Assembly: GCF_038502225.1 (NCBI RefSeq)
Contig: NC_091374.1
Coordinates: 3,051,714-3,115,713 of the forward strand
DNA from: Cherax quadricarinatus
Lineage: Eukaryota; Arthropoda; Malacostraca; Decapoda; Parastacidae
Direction of reading: 5' to 3'
DNA length: 64,000 nucleotides
The translations under genes were made by a program, and so were the position numbers. Of the stretch, positions 43,317 to 58,800 are shown piece after piece. Every line of letters begins with the position of its first letter. The first letter of the stretch is position 1. The notes beneath the pieces are model-generated. The model was not told where the DNA came from. It saw only the letters and a list, made by a program, of their open reading frames with translations, and searched no databases.

Positions 43317-44133
43317 TTGCTGAGGTTTTGTTGTGTGGAGGAGAATGTTGTTACTGTTGTTGTTACTGTTGTTGTTACTGTTGTTCCTGCTGCTTGTGTT
43401 GCTAACAGTGTTGCTACCGTTGTTGCTACTGTTGGTGTTACCGTTCCTGTTGTTACTGTTAATGTTGCTGCTGCTGTTGTTGCTAACGTTGTTGCTACTG
43501 TTGGTGTTACCGTTCCTGTTGTTACTGTTAATGTTGCTGCTGCTGTTGTTGCTACCGTTGTTGCTACTGTTGGTGTTACCGTTCCTGTTGTTACTGTTAA
43601 TGTTGCTGCCGCTGTTGTTGCTAACGTTGTTGCTACTGTTGGTGTTACCGTTCCTGTTGTTACTGTTAATGTTGCTGCTGCTGTTGTTGCTAACGTTGTT
43701 GCTACTGTTGGTGTTACCGTTCCTGTTGTTACTGTTAATGTTGCTGCTGCTGTTGTTGCTAACGTTGTTGCTACTGTTGGTGTTACCGTTCCTGTTGTTA
43801 CTGTTAATGTTGCTGCTGCTGTTGTTGCTAACGTTGTTGCTACTGTTGGTGTTACCGTTCCGTTGTTACTGTTAATGTTGCTGCTGCTGTTGTTGCTACC
43901 TGCTTGTTGCTACTGTTGGTGTTACCGTTCCTGTTGTTACTGTTAATGTTGCTGCTGCTGTTGTTGCTAACGTTGTTGCTACTGTTGGTGTTACCGTTCC
44001 TGTTGTTACTGTTAATGTTGCTGCTGCTGTTGTTGCTAACGTTGTTAGTGTTGTTATTGTAGACGTTGCTACTGTTATTGTAGCCGCTATTACTGTTGTT
44101 GTTACTACTTTTGTTGATATTGGTAATGTTGCT
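43317..44133. repeat. 69-bp triplet-rich tandem repeat, about 9 copies
   Basis: From about 43425 a 69-bp unit built almost wholly of GTT, GCT and ACT-like triplets repeats (GTTGCTACTGTTGGTGTTAC, then CGTTCCTGTTGTTACTGTTA, then ATGTTGCTGCTG). Flanking sequence on both sides is looser triplet repeat. Since 69 is a multiple of 3, + strand frames stay open (209 and 180 codons, Val/Ala/Thr- or Leu-rich). Copies near 43860 and 43900 carry indels that change the frame, so the sequence does not behave as coding. Confidence 0.9.
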
Positions 44134-45059
<926 letters not shown>

Positions 45060-45826
45060 AGCCTTGATGACCCTGGTGTAGTAGATAGATTTTAAACCCC
45101 ATTAACCAACCAACCAACCTTAATGACCCTCGTGTAGTAGATAGACCTTAAACCCCATTAACCAGCCAACCAACTTTAATGACCCTCGTGTAGTAGATAG
45201 ACCTTAAACCCCATTAACCAGTCAACCAACCTTAATAACCCTCGTGTAGTAGATAGACCTTAAACCCCATTAACCAACCAGCCAACCTTAATGACCCTCG
45301 TGTAGTAGATAGACCTTAAACCCCATTAACCAGCCAACCAACCTTAATGACCCTCGTGTAGTAGATAGACCTTAAACCCCATTAACCAACCTTAATGACC
45401 CTCGTGTAGTAGATAGACCTTAAACCCCATTAACCAGACAACCTAACCTTATAACCTCGTGTAGTAGATAGGATTTTAAAACCCCATTAACCAACCAACC
45501 AACTTTAATGACCCTCGTGTAGTAGATAGACATTAAACCTCATTAACCAACCAACCAACCTTAATGACCCTCGTGTAGTAGATAGACCTTAAACCCCATT
45601 AACCAGCCAACCAACCTTAATGACCCTCGTGTAGCAGATAGACCTTAATCTCCATTAACCAACCAACCAACTTTATTGGCCTCGTGTAGTAGATAGACCT
45701 TAAACCCCATTAACCAGCCAACCAGCCTTAATGACCCTGGTGTAGAAGATAGACCTTAAACCCCATTAACCAGCCAACCAGCCTTAATGACCCTGGCCTA
45801 CTAGATAAACCTTAAACCTAACACAC
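45060..45826. repeat. About 56-bp tandem repeat, about 13 copies
   Basis: The unit contains CCTTAATGACCCTCGTGTAG, TAGATAGACCTTAAACCCCA and TTAACCAGCCAACCA. Copies vary in the number of CCAA words, so the period ranges from about 46 to 60 bp. The following 45827-46085 is unrecognised. Confidence 0.92.
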
Positions 45827-46085
45827 CAAAACACTAACTCGAGCCAGTCTCTATAAAACTACTTACAAGGAGAGTCAGTTTTTCTCCAAATTCTCAAAAA
45901 AGGATAAGTGAAGGTGAACCGTGAAGTCTGGTGCACACTGTGTACAGCATGTACTTAAGATTGTACAACGTCTTATCTCAACATTTCGTGGAGAGACAGA
46001 GTGATGTATCGTGCAGTTAGCCAGAGGGATGTACAGTGTGTGACCCTGGCAAGGACTGACTGCTTCTTCTGTTACCAGAAGATTT

Positions 46086-46445
46086 CGTAGCACCAGTGTG
46101 TATATACTGAGAGGTTTGTATATCTGTGTATACATAGGGAGGTGTGTGTATCTGTGTGTACACTGGGAGGTGTGTATATCTGTGTGTGTACATTGGGAGG
46201 TGTGTATATCTGTGTGTGCACACTGGAAGGTGTGTATATCTGTGTGTGCACACTGGGAGGTGTGTATATCTGTGTGTACACTGGGAGGTGTGTGTGTGTG
46301 TGTGCGTGTCTCTCTGTGTACACGGAGAGGTGTGTATCTGTGTGTGTATAAAATGAGAGATATACACCTTTCGGTATATATGCAGTACACTGAGATATAC
46401 ACCTCTCTGTGTATATACACTGAGATATACACAACTCAGTATATA
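46086..46445. repeat. GT-rich 28-30-bp repeat followed by inverted units
   Basis: GGGAGGTGTGTATATCTGTG recurs about seven times at 28-30 bp spacing to about 46345. Between 46360 and 46445 the reverse-complement-like GAGATATACACCTCTC form appears, so the two parts can pair as an imperfect hairpin. Confidence 0.8.
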
Positions 46446-46867
46446 TTCAACCTAACCCTGCCTAACCTATCTTAGGTCATTCTAGAGAGACTGGAACTGG
46501 AGCAACCTTCCTCTTACTCGGATCAAAGCTGCTGCGAGTGAGAGATGACTGACTGATCTCCCTATCTCCAGACACTCCCAAGAGAGACTGAAGAGTCTAA
46601 GTGTCTATATTTACTGTGATTCCTCTTTTGTTCCTTCCTCTTCAGTTGAAAAGAAGAAATGAGACTCTTTTAGTTTCTCTTCCTGGTGGACTCTCTTTTT
46701 TTCCACATTATCCCGCTACTTAAGAGCATCTGAAAGCTCTTTAATTTATGTATCATCAACAAGTCCTCTGTTTTATATTCTTGTTTGATTACAAAGACGA
46801 ACTGATGTCTCTCGTAGTCACTGTTCTCATTAAATCCTTTGTTACTCTCTCATTTGTCTTTTATATC
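46446..46867. other. Unrecognised unique sequence
   Basis: No coding or structural feature was recognised. It is pyrimidine-rich around 46620-46700. Confidence 0.4.
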
Positions 46868-49800
46868 ATTCTTTCACCTGTGTCTCATCTGTGTTATGAC
46901 TCTTACACCTGTGTCTCATCTGTGTTATCACTCTTACACCTGTGTCTCATCTGTGTTATGACTCTTACACCTGTGTCTCATCTGTGTTATGACTCTTACA
47001 CCTGTGTCTCATCTGTGTTATGACTCTTACACCTGTGTCTCATCTGTTATGTTATGTCTCATCTGTGTTATCTCTTACACCTGTGTCTCATCTGTGTTAT
47101 CACTCTTACACCTGTGTCTCATCTGTGTTATGACATCTTACACCTGTGTCTCATCTGTGTTATGGCTCTTACACCTGTGTCTCATCTGTGTTATGACTCT
47201 TACACCTGTGTCTCATCTGTGTTATCACTCTTACACCTGTGTCTCATCTGTGTTATCACTCTTACACCTGTGTCTCATCTGTGTTATGACTCTTACACCT
47301 GTGTCTCATCTGTGTTATCACTCTTACACCTGTGTCTCATCTGTGTTATGACTCTTACACCTGTGTCTCATCTGTGTTATGACTCTTTCACCTGTGTCTC
47401 ATCTGTGTTATCACTCTTACACCTGTGTCTCATCTGTGTTATCACTCTTACACCTGTGTCTCATCTGTGTTATGACTTACACCTGTGTCTCATCTGTGTT
47501 ATCACTCTTACACCTGTGTCTCATATGTGTTATCACTCTTACACCTGTGTCTCATCTGTGTTATGACTTACACCTGTGTCTCATCTGTGTTATGACTTAC
47601 ACCTGTGTCTCATCTGTGTTATGACTTACACCTGTGTCTCATCTGTGTTATCACTCTTACACCTGTGTCTCATCTGTGTTATGACTCTTACACCTGTGTC
47701 TCATCTGTGTTATCACTCTTACACCTGTGTCTCATCTGTGTTATGGCTCTTACACCTGTGTCTCATCTGTGTTATGACTCTTACACCTGTGTCTCATCTG
47801 TGTTATCACTCTTACACCTGTGTCTCATCTGTGTTATCACTCTTACACCTGTGTCTCATCTGTGTTATGACTCTTACACCTGTGTCTCATCTGTGTTATC
47901 ACTCTTACACCTGTGTCTCATCTGTGTTATGACTCTTACACCTGTGTCTCATCGGTGTTATCACTCTTACAGCTGTGTCTCATCTGTGTTATGGCTCTTA
48001 CACCTGTGTCTCATCTGTGTTATGACTCTTACACCTGTGTCTCATCTGTGTTATGACTCTTTCACCTGTGTCTCATCTGTGTTATCACTCTTACACCTGT
48101 GTCTCATCTGTGTTATCACTCTTACACCTGTGTCTCATCTGTGTTATGACTTACACCTGTGTCTCATCTGTGTTATGACTTACACCTGTGTCTCATCTGT
48201 GTTATGACTTACACCTGTGTCTCATCTGTGTTATCACTCTTACACCTGTGTCTCATCTGTGTTATCACTCTTACACCTGTGTCTCATCTGTGTTATGACT
48301 CTTACACCTGTGTCTCATCTGTGTTATGGCTCTTACACCTGTGTCTCATCTGTGTTATGACTCTTACACCTGTGTCTCATCTGTGTTATGACTCTTACAC
48401 CTGTGTCTCATCTGTGTTATCACTCTTACACCTGTGTCTCATCTGTGTTATGGACTCTTACACCTGTGTCTCATCTGTGTTATGACTCTTACACCTGTGT
48501 CTCATCTGTGTTATGACTCTTACACCTGTGTCTCATCTGTGTTATCACTCTTACACCTGTGTCTCATCTGTGTTATGACTCTTACACCTGTGTCTCATCT
48601 GTGTTATCACTCTTACACCTGTGTCTCATCTGTGTTATGACTCTTACACCTGTGTCTCATCTGTGTTATCACTCTTACACCTGTGTCTCACCTGTGTTAT
48701 GACTTTACACCTGTGTCTCATCTGTGTTATCACTCTTACACCTGTGTCTCATCTGTGTTATCACTCTTACACCTGTGTCTCACCTGTGTTATGACTCTTA
48801 CACCTGTGTCTCATCGGTGTTATCACTCTTACACCTGTGTCTCATCTGTGTTATGACTTACACCTGTGTCTCATCTGTGTTATCACTCTTACACCTGTGT
48901 CTCATCTGTGTTATGGCTCTTACACCTGTGTCTCATCTGTGTTATGGCTCTTACACCTGTGTCTCATCTGTGTTATCACTCTTACACCTGTGTCTCATCT
49001 GTGTTATGACTCTTACACCTGTGTCTCATCTGTGTTATGACTTACACCTGTGTCTCATCTGTGTTATCACTCTTACACCTGTGTCTCATCTGTGTTATGG
49101 CTCTTACACCTGTGTCTCATCTGTGTTATCACTCTTACACCTGTGTCTCATCTGTGTTATGACTCTTACACCTGTGTCTCATCTGTGTTATGACTCTTAC
49201 ACCTGTGTCTCATCTGTGTTATGACTCTTACACCTGTGTCTCATCTGTGTTATGACTTACACCTGTGTCTCACCTGTGTTATGACTCTTACACCAGTGTC
49301 TCATCTGTGTTATGACTCTTACACCTGTGTCTCATCTGTGTTATCACTCTTACACCTGTGTCTCATCTGTGTTATGACTCTTACACCTGTGTCTCATCTG
49401 TGTTATGGCTCTTACACCTGTGTCTCATCTGTGTTATGACTCTTACACCTGTGTCTCATCTGTGTTATGACTCTTTCACCTGTGTCTCATCTGTGTTATC
49501 ACTCTTACACCTGTGTCTCATCTGTGTTATGACTCTTACACCTGTGTCTCATCTGTGTTATGGCTCTTACACCTGTGTCTCATTTGTGTTATGACTCTTA
49601 CACCTGTGTCTCATCTGTGTTATCACTCTTACACCTGTGTCTCATCTGTGTTATCACTCTTACACCTGTGTCTCATCTGTGTTATGACTCTTACACCTGT
49701 GTCTCATCTGTGTTATCACTCTTACACCTGTGTCTCATCTGTGTTATGACTCTTACACCTGTGTCTCATCTGTGTTATGACTCTTTCACCTGTGTCTCAT

Positions 49801-52800
49801 CTGTGTTATCACTCTTACACCTGTGTCTCATCTGTGTTATCACTCTTACACCTGTGTCTCATCTGTGTTATGACTTACACCTGTGTCTCATCTGTGTTAT
49901 CACTCTTACACCTGTGTCTCATATGTGTTATCACTCTTACACCTGTGTCTCATCTGTGTTATGACTTACACCTGTGTCTCATCTGTGTTATGACTTACAC
50001 CTGTGTCTCATCTGTGTTATGACTTACACCTGTGTCTCATCTGTGTTATCACTCTTACACCTGTGTCTCATCTGTGTTATGACTCTTACACCTGTGTCTC
50101 ATCTGTGTTATCACTCTTACACCTGTGTCTCATCTGTGTTATGGCTCTTACACCTGTGTCTCATCTGTGTTATGACTCTTACACCTGTGTCTCATCTGTG
50201 TTATCACTCTTACACCTGTGTCTCATCTGTGTTATCACTCTTACACCTGTGTCTCATCTGTGTTATGACTCTTACACCTGTGTCTCATCTGTGTTATCAC
50301 TCTTACACCTGTGTCTCATCTGTGTTATGACTCTTACACCTGTGTCTCATCGGTGTTATCACTCTTACAGCTGTGTCTCATCTGTGTTATGGCTCTTACA
50401 CCTGTGTCTCATCTGTGTTATGACTCTTACACCTGTGTCTCATCTGTGTTATGACTCTTTCACCTGTGTCTCATCTGTGTTATCACTCTTACACCTGTGT
50501 CTCATCTGTGTTATCACTCTTACACCTGTGTCTCATCTGTGTTATGACTCTTACACCTGTGTCTCATCTGTGTTATGGCTCTTACACCTGTGTCTCATCT
50601 GTGTTATGACTCTTACACCTGTGTCTCATCTGTGTTATGACTCTTACACCTGTGTCTCATCTGTGTTATCACTCTTACACCTGTGTCTCATCTGTGTTAT
50701 GGCTCTTACACCTGTGTCTCATCTGTGTTATGACTCTTACACCTGTGTCTCATCTGTGTTATCACTCTTACACCTGTGTCTCATCTGTGTTATCACTCTT
50801 ACACCTGTGTCTCATCTGTGTTATGACTCTTACACCTGTGTCTCATCTGTGTTATCACTCTTACACCTGTGTCTCATCTGTGTTATGACTCTTACACCTG
50901 TGTCTCATCTGTGTTATCACTCTTACACCTGTGTCTCACCTGTGTTATGACTCTTACACCTGTGTCTCATCTGTGTTATCACTCTTACACCTGTGTCTCA
51001 TCTGTGTTATCACTCTTACACCTGTGTCTCACCTGTGTTATGACTCTTACACCTGTGTCTCATCGGTGTTATCACTCTTACAGCTGTGTCTCATCTGTGT
51101 TATGACTTACACCTGTGTCTCATCTGTGTTATCACTCTTACACCTGTGTCTCATCTGTGTTATGGCTCTTACACCTGTGTCTCATCTGTGTTATGGCTCT
51201 TACACCTGTGTCTCATCTGTGTTATCACTCTTACACCTGTGTCTCATCTGTGTTATGACTCTTACACCTGTGTCTCATCTGTGTTATGACTTACACCTGT
51301 GTCTCATCTGTGTTATCACTCTTACACCTGTGTCTCATCTGTGTTATGGCTCTTACACCTGTGTCTCATCTGTGTTATCACTCTTACACCTGTGTCTCAT
51401 CTGTGTTATGACTCTTACACCTGTGTCTCATCTGTGTTATCACTCTTACACCTGTGTCTCATCTGTGTTATGACTCTTACACCTGTGTCTCATCTGTGTT
51501 ATGACTTACACCTGTGTCTCACCTGTGTTATGACTCTTACACCGGTGTCTCATCTGTGTTATGACTCTTACACCTGTGTCTCATCTGTGTTATGACTTAC
51601 ACCTGTGTCTCATCTGTGTTATCACTCTTACACCTGTGTCTCATCTGTGTTATGGCTCTTACACCTGTGTCTCATCTGTGTTATCACTCTTACACCTGTG
51701 TCTCATCTGTGTTATGACTTACACCTGTGTCTCATCTGTGTTATGACTTACACCTGTGTCTCATCTGTGTTATGACTCTTACACCTGTGTCTCATCTGTG
51801 TTATCACTCTTACACCTGTGTCTCATCTCTGTTATCACTCTTACACCTGTGTCTCATCTGTGTTATCACTCTTACACCTGTGTCTCATCTGTGTTATCAC
51901 TCTTACACCTGTGTCTCATCTGTGTTATCACTCTTACACCTGTGTCTCATCTGTGTTATGACTCTTACACCTGTGTCTCATCTGTGTTATCACTCTTACA
52001 CCTGTGTCTCACCTGTGTTATGACTCTTACACCTGTGTCTCATCTGTGTTATGACTCTTACACCTGTGTCTCATCTGTGTTATGACTCTTACACCTGTGT
52101 CTCATCTGTGTTATGACTCTTACACCTGTGTCTCACCTGTGTTATGACTCTTACACCTGTGTCTCACCTGTGTTATGACTCTTACACCTGTGTCTCATCG
52201 GTGTTATCACTCTTACACCTGTGTCTCATCTGTGTTATGACTTACACCTGTGTCTCATCTGTGTTATGACTCTTACACCTGTGTCTCATCGGTGTTATCA
52301 CTCTTACACCTGTGTCTCATGTGTTATCACTCTTACACCTGTGTCTCATCTGTGTTATGACTCTTACACCTGTGTCTCATCTGTGTTATCACTCTTACAC
52401 CTGTGTCTCATGTGTTATCACTCTTACACCTGTGTCTCATCTGTGTTATGACTCTTACACCTGTGTCTCATCTGTGTTATCACTCTTACACCTGTGTCTC
52501 ATCTGTGTTATGACTCTTACACCTGTGTCTCATCTGTGTTATGGCTCTTACACCTGTGTCTCATCTGTGTTATGACTCTTACACCTGTGTCTCATCTGTG
52601 TTATCACTCTTACACCTGTGCCTCACCTGTGTTATGACTCTTACACCTGTGTCTCATCGGTGTTATCACTCTTACACCTGTGTCTCATCTGTGTTATGAC
52701 TTACACCTGTGTCTCATCTGTGTTATGACTTACACCTGTGTCTCATCTGTGTTATCACTCTTACACCTGTGTCTCATCTGTGTTATGACTCTTACACCTG

Positions 52801-55800
52801 TGTCTCATCTGTGTTATCACTCTTACACCTGTGTCTCATCTGTGTTATGACTCTTACACCTGTGTCTCATCTGTGTTATCACTCTTACACCTGTGTCTCA
52901 CCTGTGTTATGACTCTTACACCTGTGTCTCATCTGTGTTATGACTCTTACACCTGTGTCTCATCTGTGTTATGACTTACACCTGTGTCTCACCTGTGTTA
53001 TGACTCTTACACCTGTGTCTCATCTGTGTTATGACTCTTACACTTGTGTCTCATCTGTGTTATCACTCTTACACCTGTGTCTCATCTGTGTTATGACTCT
53101 TACACCTGTGTCTCATCTGTGTTATGGCTCTTACACCTGTGTCTCATCTGTGTTATGACTCTTACACCTGTGTCTCATCTGTGTTATGACTCTTTCACCT
53201 GTGTCTCATCTGTGTTATCACTCTTACACCTGTGTCTCATCTGTGTTATGACTCTTACACCTGTGTCTCATCTGTGTTATGGCTCTTACACCTGTGTCTC
53301 ATCTGTGTTATGACTCTTACACCTGTGTCTCATCTGTGTTATCACTCTTACACCTGTGTCTCATCTGTGTTATCACTCTTACACCTGTGTCTCATCTGTG
53401 TTATGACTTACACCTGTGTCTCATCTGTGTTATCACTTTTACACCTGTGTCTCATCTGTGTTATGACTCTTACACCTGTGTCTCATCTGTGTTATGACTC
53501 TTTCACCTGTGTCTCATCTGTGTTATCACTCTTACACCTGTGTCTCATCTGTGTTATCACTCTTACACCTGTGTCTCATCTGTGTTATGACTTACACCTG
53601 TGTCTCATCTGTGTTATCACTCTTACACCTGTGTCTCATATGTGTTATCACTCTTACACCTGTGTCTCATCTGTGTTATGACTTACACCTGTGTCTCATC
53701 TGTGTTATGACTTACACCTGTGTCTCATCTGTGTTATGACTTACACCTGTGTCTCATCTGTGTTATCACTCTTACACCTGTGTCTCATCTGTGTTATGAC
53801 TCTTACACCTGTGTCTCATCTGTGTTATCACTCTTACACCTGTGTCTCATCTGTGTTATGGCTCTTACACCTGTGTCTCATCTGTGTTATGACTCTTAAA
53901 CCTGTGTCTCATCTATGTTATCACTCTTACACCTGTGTCTCATCTGTGTTATCACTCTTACACCTGTGTCTCATCTGTGTTATGACTCTTACACCTGTGT
54001 CTCATCTGTGTTATCACTCTTACACCTGTGTCTCATCTGTGTTATGACTCTTACACCTGTGTCTCATCGGTGTTATCACTCTTACAGCTGTGTCTCATCT
54101 GTGTTATGGCTCTTACACCTGTGTCTCATCTGTGTTATGACTCTTACACCTGTGTCTCATCTGTGTTATGACTCTTTCACCTGTGTCTCATCTGTGTTAT
54201 CACTCTTACACCTGTGTCTCATCTGTGTTATCACTCTTACACCTGTGTCTCATCTGTGTTATGACTTACACCTGTGTCTCATCTGTGTTATGACTTACAC
54301 CTGTGTCTCATCTGTGTTATGACTTACACCTGTGTCTCATCTGTGTTATCACTCTTACACCTGTGTCTCATCTGTGTTATCACTCTTACACCTGTGTCTC
54401 ATCTGTGTTATGACTCTTACACCTGTGTCTCATCTGTGTTATGGCTCTTACACCTGTGTCTCATCTGTGTTATGACTCTTACACCTGTGTCTCATCTGTG
54501 TTATGACTCTTACACCTGTGTCTCATCTGTGTTATCACTCTTACACCTGTGTCTCATCTGTGTTATGGCTCTTACACCTGTGTCTCATCTGTGTTATGAC
54601 TCGTACACCTGTGTCTCATCTGTGTTATCACTCTTACACCTGTGTCTCATCTGTGTTATCACTCTTACACCTGTGTCTCATCTGTGTTATGACTCTTACA
54701 CCTGTGTCTCATCTGTGTTATCACTCTTACACCTGTGTCTCATCTGTGTTATGACTCTTACACCTGTGTCTCATCTGTGTTATCACTCTTACACCTGTGT
54801 CTCACCTGTGTTATGACTCTTACACCTGTGTCTCATCTGTGTTATCACTCTTACACCTGTGTCTCATCTGTGTTATCACTCTTACACCTGTGTCTCACCT
54901 GTGTTATGACTCTTACACCTGTGTCTCATCGGTGTTATCACTCTTACAGCTGTGTCTCATCTGTGTTATGACTTACACCTGTGTCTCATCTGTGTTATCA
55001 CTCTTACACCTGTGTCTCATCTGTGTTATGGCTCTTACACCTGTGTCTCATCTGTGTTATGGCTCTTACACCTGTGTCTCATCTGTGTTATCACTCTTAC
55101 ACCTGTGTCTCATCTGTGTTATGACTCTTACACCTTTGTCTCATCTGTGTTATGACTTACACCTGTGTCTCATCTGTGTTATCACTCTTACACCTGTGTC
55201 TCATCTGTGTTATGGCTCTTACACCTGTGTCTCATCTGTGTTATCACTCTTACACCTGTGTCTCATCTGTGTTATGACTCTTACACCTGTGTCTCATCTG
55301 TGTTATCACTCTTACACCTGTGTCTCATCTGTGTTATGACTCTTACACCTGTGTCTCATCTATGTTATGACTTACACCTGTGTCTCATCTGTGTTATGAC
55401 TTACACCTGTGTCTCATCTGTGTTATGACTCTTACACCTGTGTCTCATCTGTGTTATGACTTACACGTGTGTCTCATCTGTGTTATCACTCTTACACCTG
55501 TGTCTCATCTGTGTTATGGCTCTTACAGCTGTGTCTCATCTGTGTTATCACTCTTACACCTGTGTCTCATCTGTGTTATGACTTACACCTGTGTCTCATC
55601 TGTGTTATGACTTACACCTGTGTCTCATCTGTGTTATGACTCTTACACCTGTGTCTCATCTGTGTTATCACTCTTACACCTGTGTCTCATCTGTGTTATC
55701 ACTCTTACACCTGTGTCTCATCTGTGTTATCACTCTTACACCTGTGTCTCATCTGTGTTATCACTCTTACACCTGTGTCTCATCTGTGTTATCACTCTTA

Positions 55801-58800
55801 CACCTGTGTCTCATCTGTGTTATGACTCTTACACCTGTGTCTCATCTGTGTTATCACTCTTACACCTGTGTCTCACCTGTGTTATGACTCTTACACCTGT
55901 GTCTCATCTGTGTTATGACTCTTACACCTGTGTCTCATCTGTGTTATGACTTACACCTGTGTCTCATCTGTGTTATGACTCTTACACCTGTGTCTCACCT
56001 GTGTTATGACTCTTACTCCTGTGTCTCACCTGTGTTATGACTCTTACACCTGTGTCTCATCGGTGTTATCACTCTTACACCTGTGTCTCATCTGTGTTAT
56101 GACTTACACCTGTGTCTCATCTGTGTTATGACTCTTACACCTGTGTCTCATCGGTGTTATCACTCTTACACCTGTGTCTCATGTGTTATCACTCTTACAC
56201 CTGTGTCTCATCTGTGTTATGACTCTTACACCTGTGTCTCATCTGTGTTATGACTCTTACACCTGTGTCTCATCTGTGTTATGGCTCTTACACCTGTGTC
56301 TCATCTGTGTTATGACTCTTACACCTGTGTCTCATCTGTGTTATCACTCTTACACCTGTTTCTCATCTGTGTTATCACTCTTACACCTGTGTCTCATCTG
56401 TGTTATGACTTACACCTGTGTCTCATCTGTGTTATCACTCTTACAACTGTGTCTCATCTGTGTTATGACTCTTACACCTGTGTCTCATCTGTGTTATGAC
56501 TCTTTCACCTGTGTCTCATCTGTGTTATCACTCTTACACCTGTGTCTCATCTGTGTTATCACTCTTACACCTGTGTCTCATCTGTGTTATGACTTACACC
56601 TGTGTCTCATCTGTGTTATCACTCTTACACCTGTGTCTCATATGTGTTATCACTCTTACACCTGTGTCTCATCTGTGTTATGACTTACACCTGTGTCTCA
56701 TCTGTGTTATGACTTACACCTGTGTCTCATCTGTGTTATGACTTACACCTGAGTCTCATCTGTGTTATCACTCTTACACCTGTGTCTCATCTGTGTTATG
56801 ACTCTTACACCTGTGTCTCATCTGTGTTATCACTCTTACACCTGTGTCTCATCTGTGTTACTCTTACACCTGTGTCTCACCTGTGTTATGACTCTTACAC
56901 CTGTGTCTCATCGGTGTTATCACTCTTACACCTGTGTCTCATCTGTGTTATCACTCTTACACCTGTGTCTCATCTGTGTTATCACTCTTACACCTGTGTC
57001 TCATCTGTGTTATCACTCTTACACCTGTGTCTCATCTGTGTTATGACTCTTACACCTGTGTCTCATCGGTGTTATCACTCTTACACCTGTGTCTCATCTG
57101 TGTTATGACTCTTACACCTGTGTCTCATCTGTGTTATGACTCTTACACCTGTGTCTCATCTGTGTTATGACTCTTTCACCTGTGTCTCATCTGTGTTATC
57201 ACTCTTACACCTGTGTCTCATCTGTGTTATCACTCTTACACCTGTGTCTCATCTGTGTTATGACTTACACCTGTGTCTCATCTGTGTTATGACTTACACC
57301 TGTGTCTCATCTGTGTTATCACTCTTACACCTGTGTCTCATCTGTGTTATCACTCTTACACCTGTGTCTCATCTGTGTTATGACTCTTACACCTGTGTCT
57401 CATCTGTGTTATGGCTCTTACACCTGTGTCTCATCTGTGTTATGACTCTTACACCTGTGTCTCATCTGTGTTATGACTCTTACACCTGTGTCTCATCTGT
57501 GTTATCACTCTTACACCTGTGTCTCATCTGTGTTATGGCTCTTACACCTGTGTCTCATCTGTGTTATGACTCGTACACCTGTGTCTCATCTGTGTTATCA
57601 CTCTTACACCTGTGTCTCATCTGTGTTATCACTCTTACACCTGTGTCTCATCTGTGTTATGACTCTTACACCTGTGTCTCATCTGTGTTATCACTCTTAC
57701 ACCTGTGTCTCATCTGTGTTATGACTCTTACACCTGTGTCTCATCTGTGTTATCACTCTTACACCTGTGTCTCACCTGTGTTATGACTCTTACACCTGTG
57801 TCTCATCTGTGTTATCACTCTTACACCTGTGTCTCATCTGTGTTATCACTCTTACACCTGTGTCTCACCTGTGTTATGACTCTACACCTGTGTCTCATCG
57901 GTGTTATCACTCTTACAGCTGTGTCTCATCTGTGTTATGACTTACACCTGTGTCTCATCTGTGTTATCACTCTTACACCTGTGTCTCATCTGTGTTATGG
58001 CTCTTACACCTGTGTCTCATCGGTGTTATCACTCTTACACCTGTGTCTCATCTGTGTTATGACTCTTACACCTGTGTCTCATCTGTGTTATCACTCTTAC
58101 ACCTGTGTCTCATCTGTGTTATGACTTACACCTGTGTCTCATCTGTGTTATCACTCTTACACCTGTGTCTCATCTGTGTTATGACTCTTACACCTGTGTC
58201 TCATCTGTGTTATCACTCTTACACCTGTGTCTCATCTGTGTTATGACTCTTACACCTGTGTCTCATCTGTGTTATCACTCTTACACCTGTGTCTCATCTG
58301 TGTTATGACTCTTACACCTGTGTCTCATCTGTGTTATGACTCTTACACCTGTGTCTCATGTGTTATCACTCTTACACCTGTGTCTCATCTGTGTTATGAC
58401 TCTTACACCTGTGTCTCATCTGTGTTATGACTCTTACACCTGTGTCTCATCTGTGTTATCACTCTTACACCTGTGTCTCATCTGTGTTATGACTCTTACA
58501 CCTGTGTCTCATCTGTGTTATCACTCTTACACCTGTGTCTCATCTGTGTTATGACTCTTACACCTGTGTCTCATCTGTGTTATCACTCTTACACCTGTGT
58601 CTCATCTGTGTTATGACTCTTACACCTGTGTCTCATCTGTGTTATCACTCTTACACCTGTGTCTCATCTGTGTTATCACTCTTACACCTGTGTCTCATCT
58701 GTGTTATCACTCTTACACCTGTGTCTCATCTGTGTTATCACTCTTACACCTGTGTCTCATCTGTGTTATCACTCTTACACCTGTGTCTCATCTGTGTTAT

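Noticed and set aside
43317..43946. 209-codon Val/Ala-rich frame
   Set aside because: It follows from a triplet-based repeat; an overlapping Leu-rich frame is equally open and copies carry frame-changing indels.
46449..46475. CCTAA words suggesting arthropod telomeric repeat
   Set aside because: Only two or three imperfect words are present, with no tandem (TTAGG)n run.
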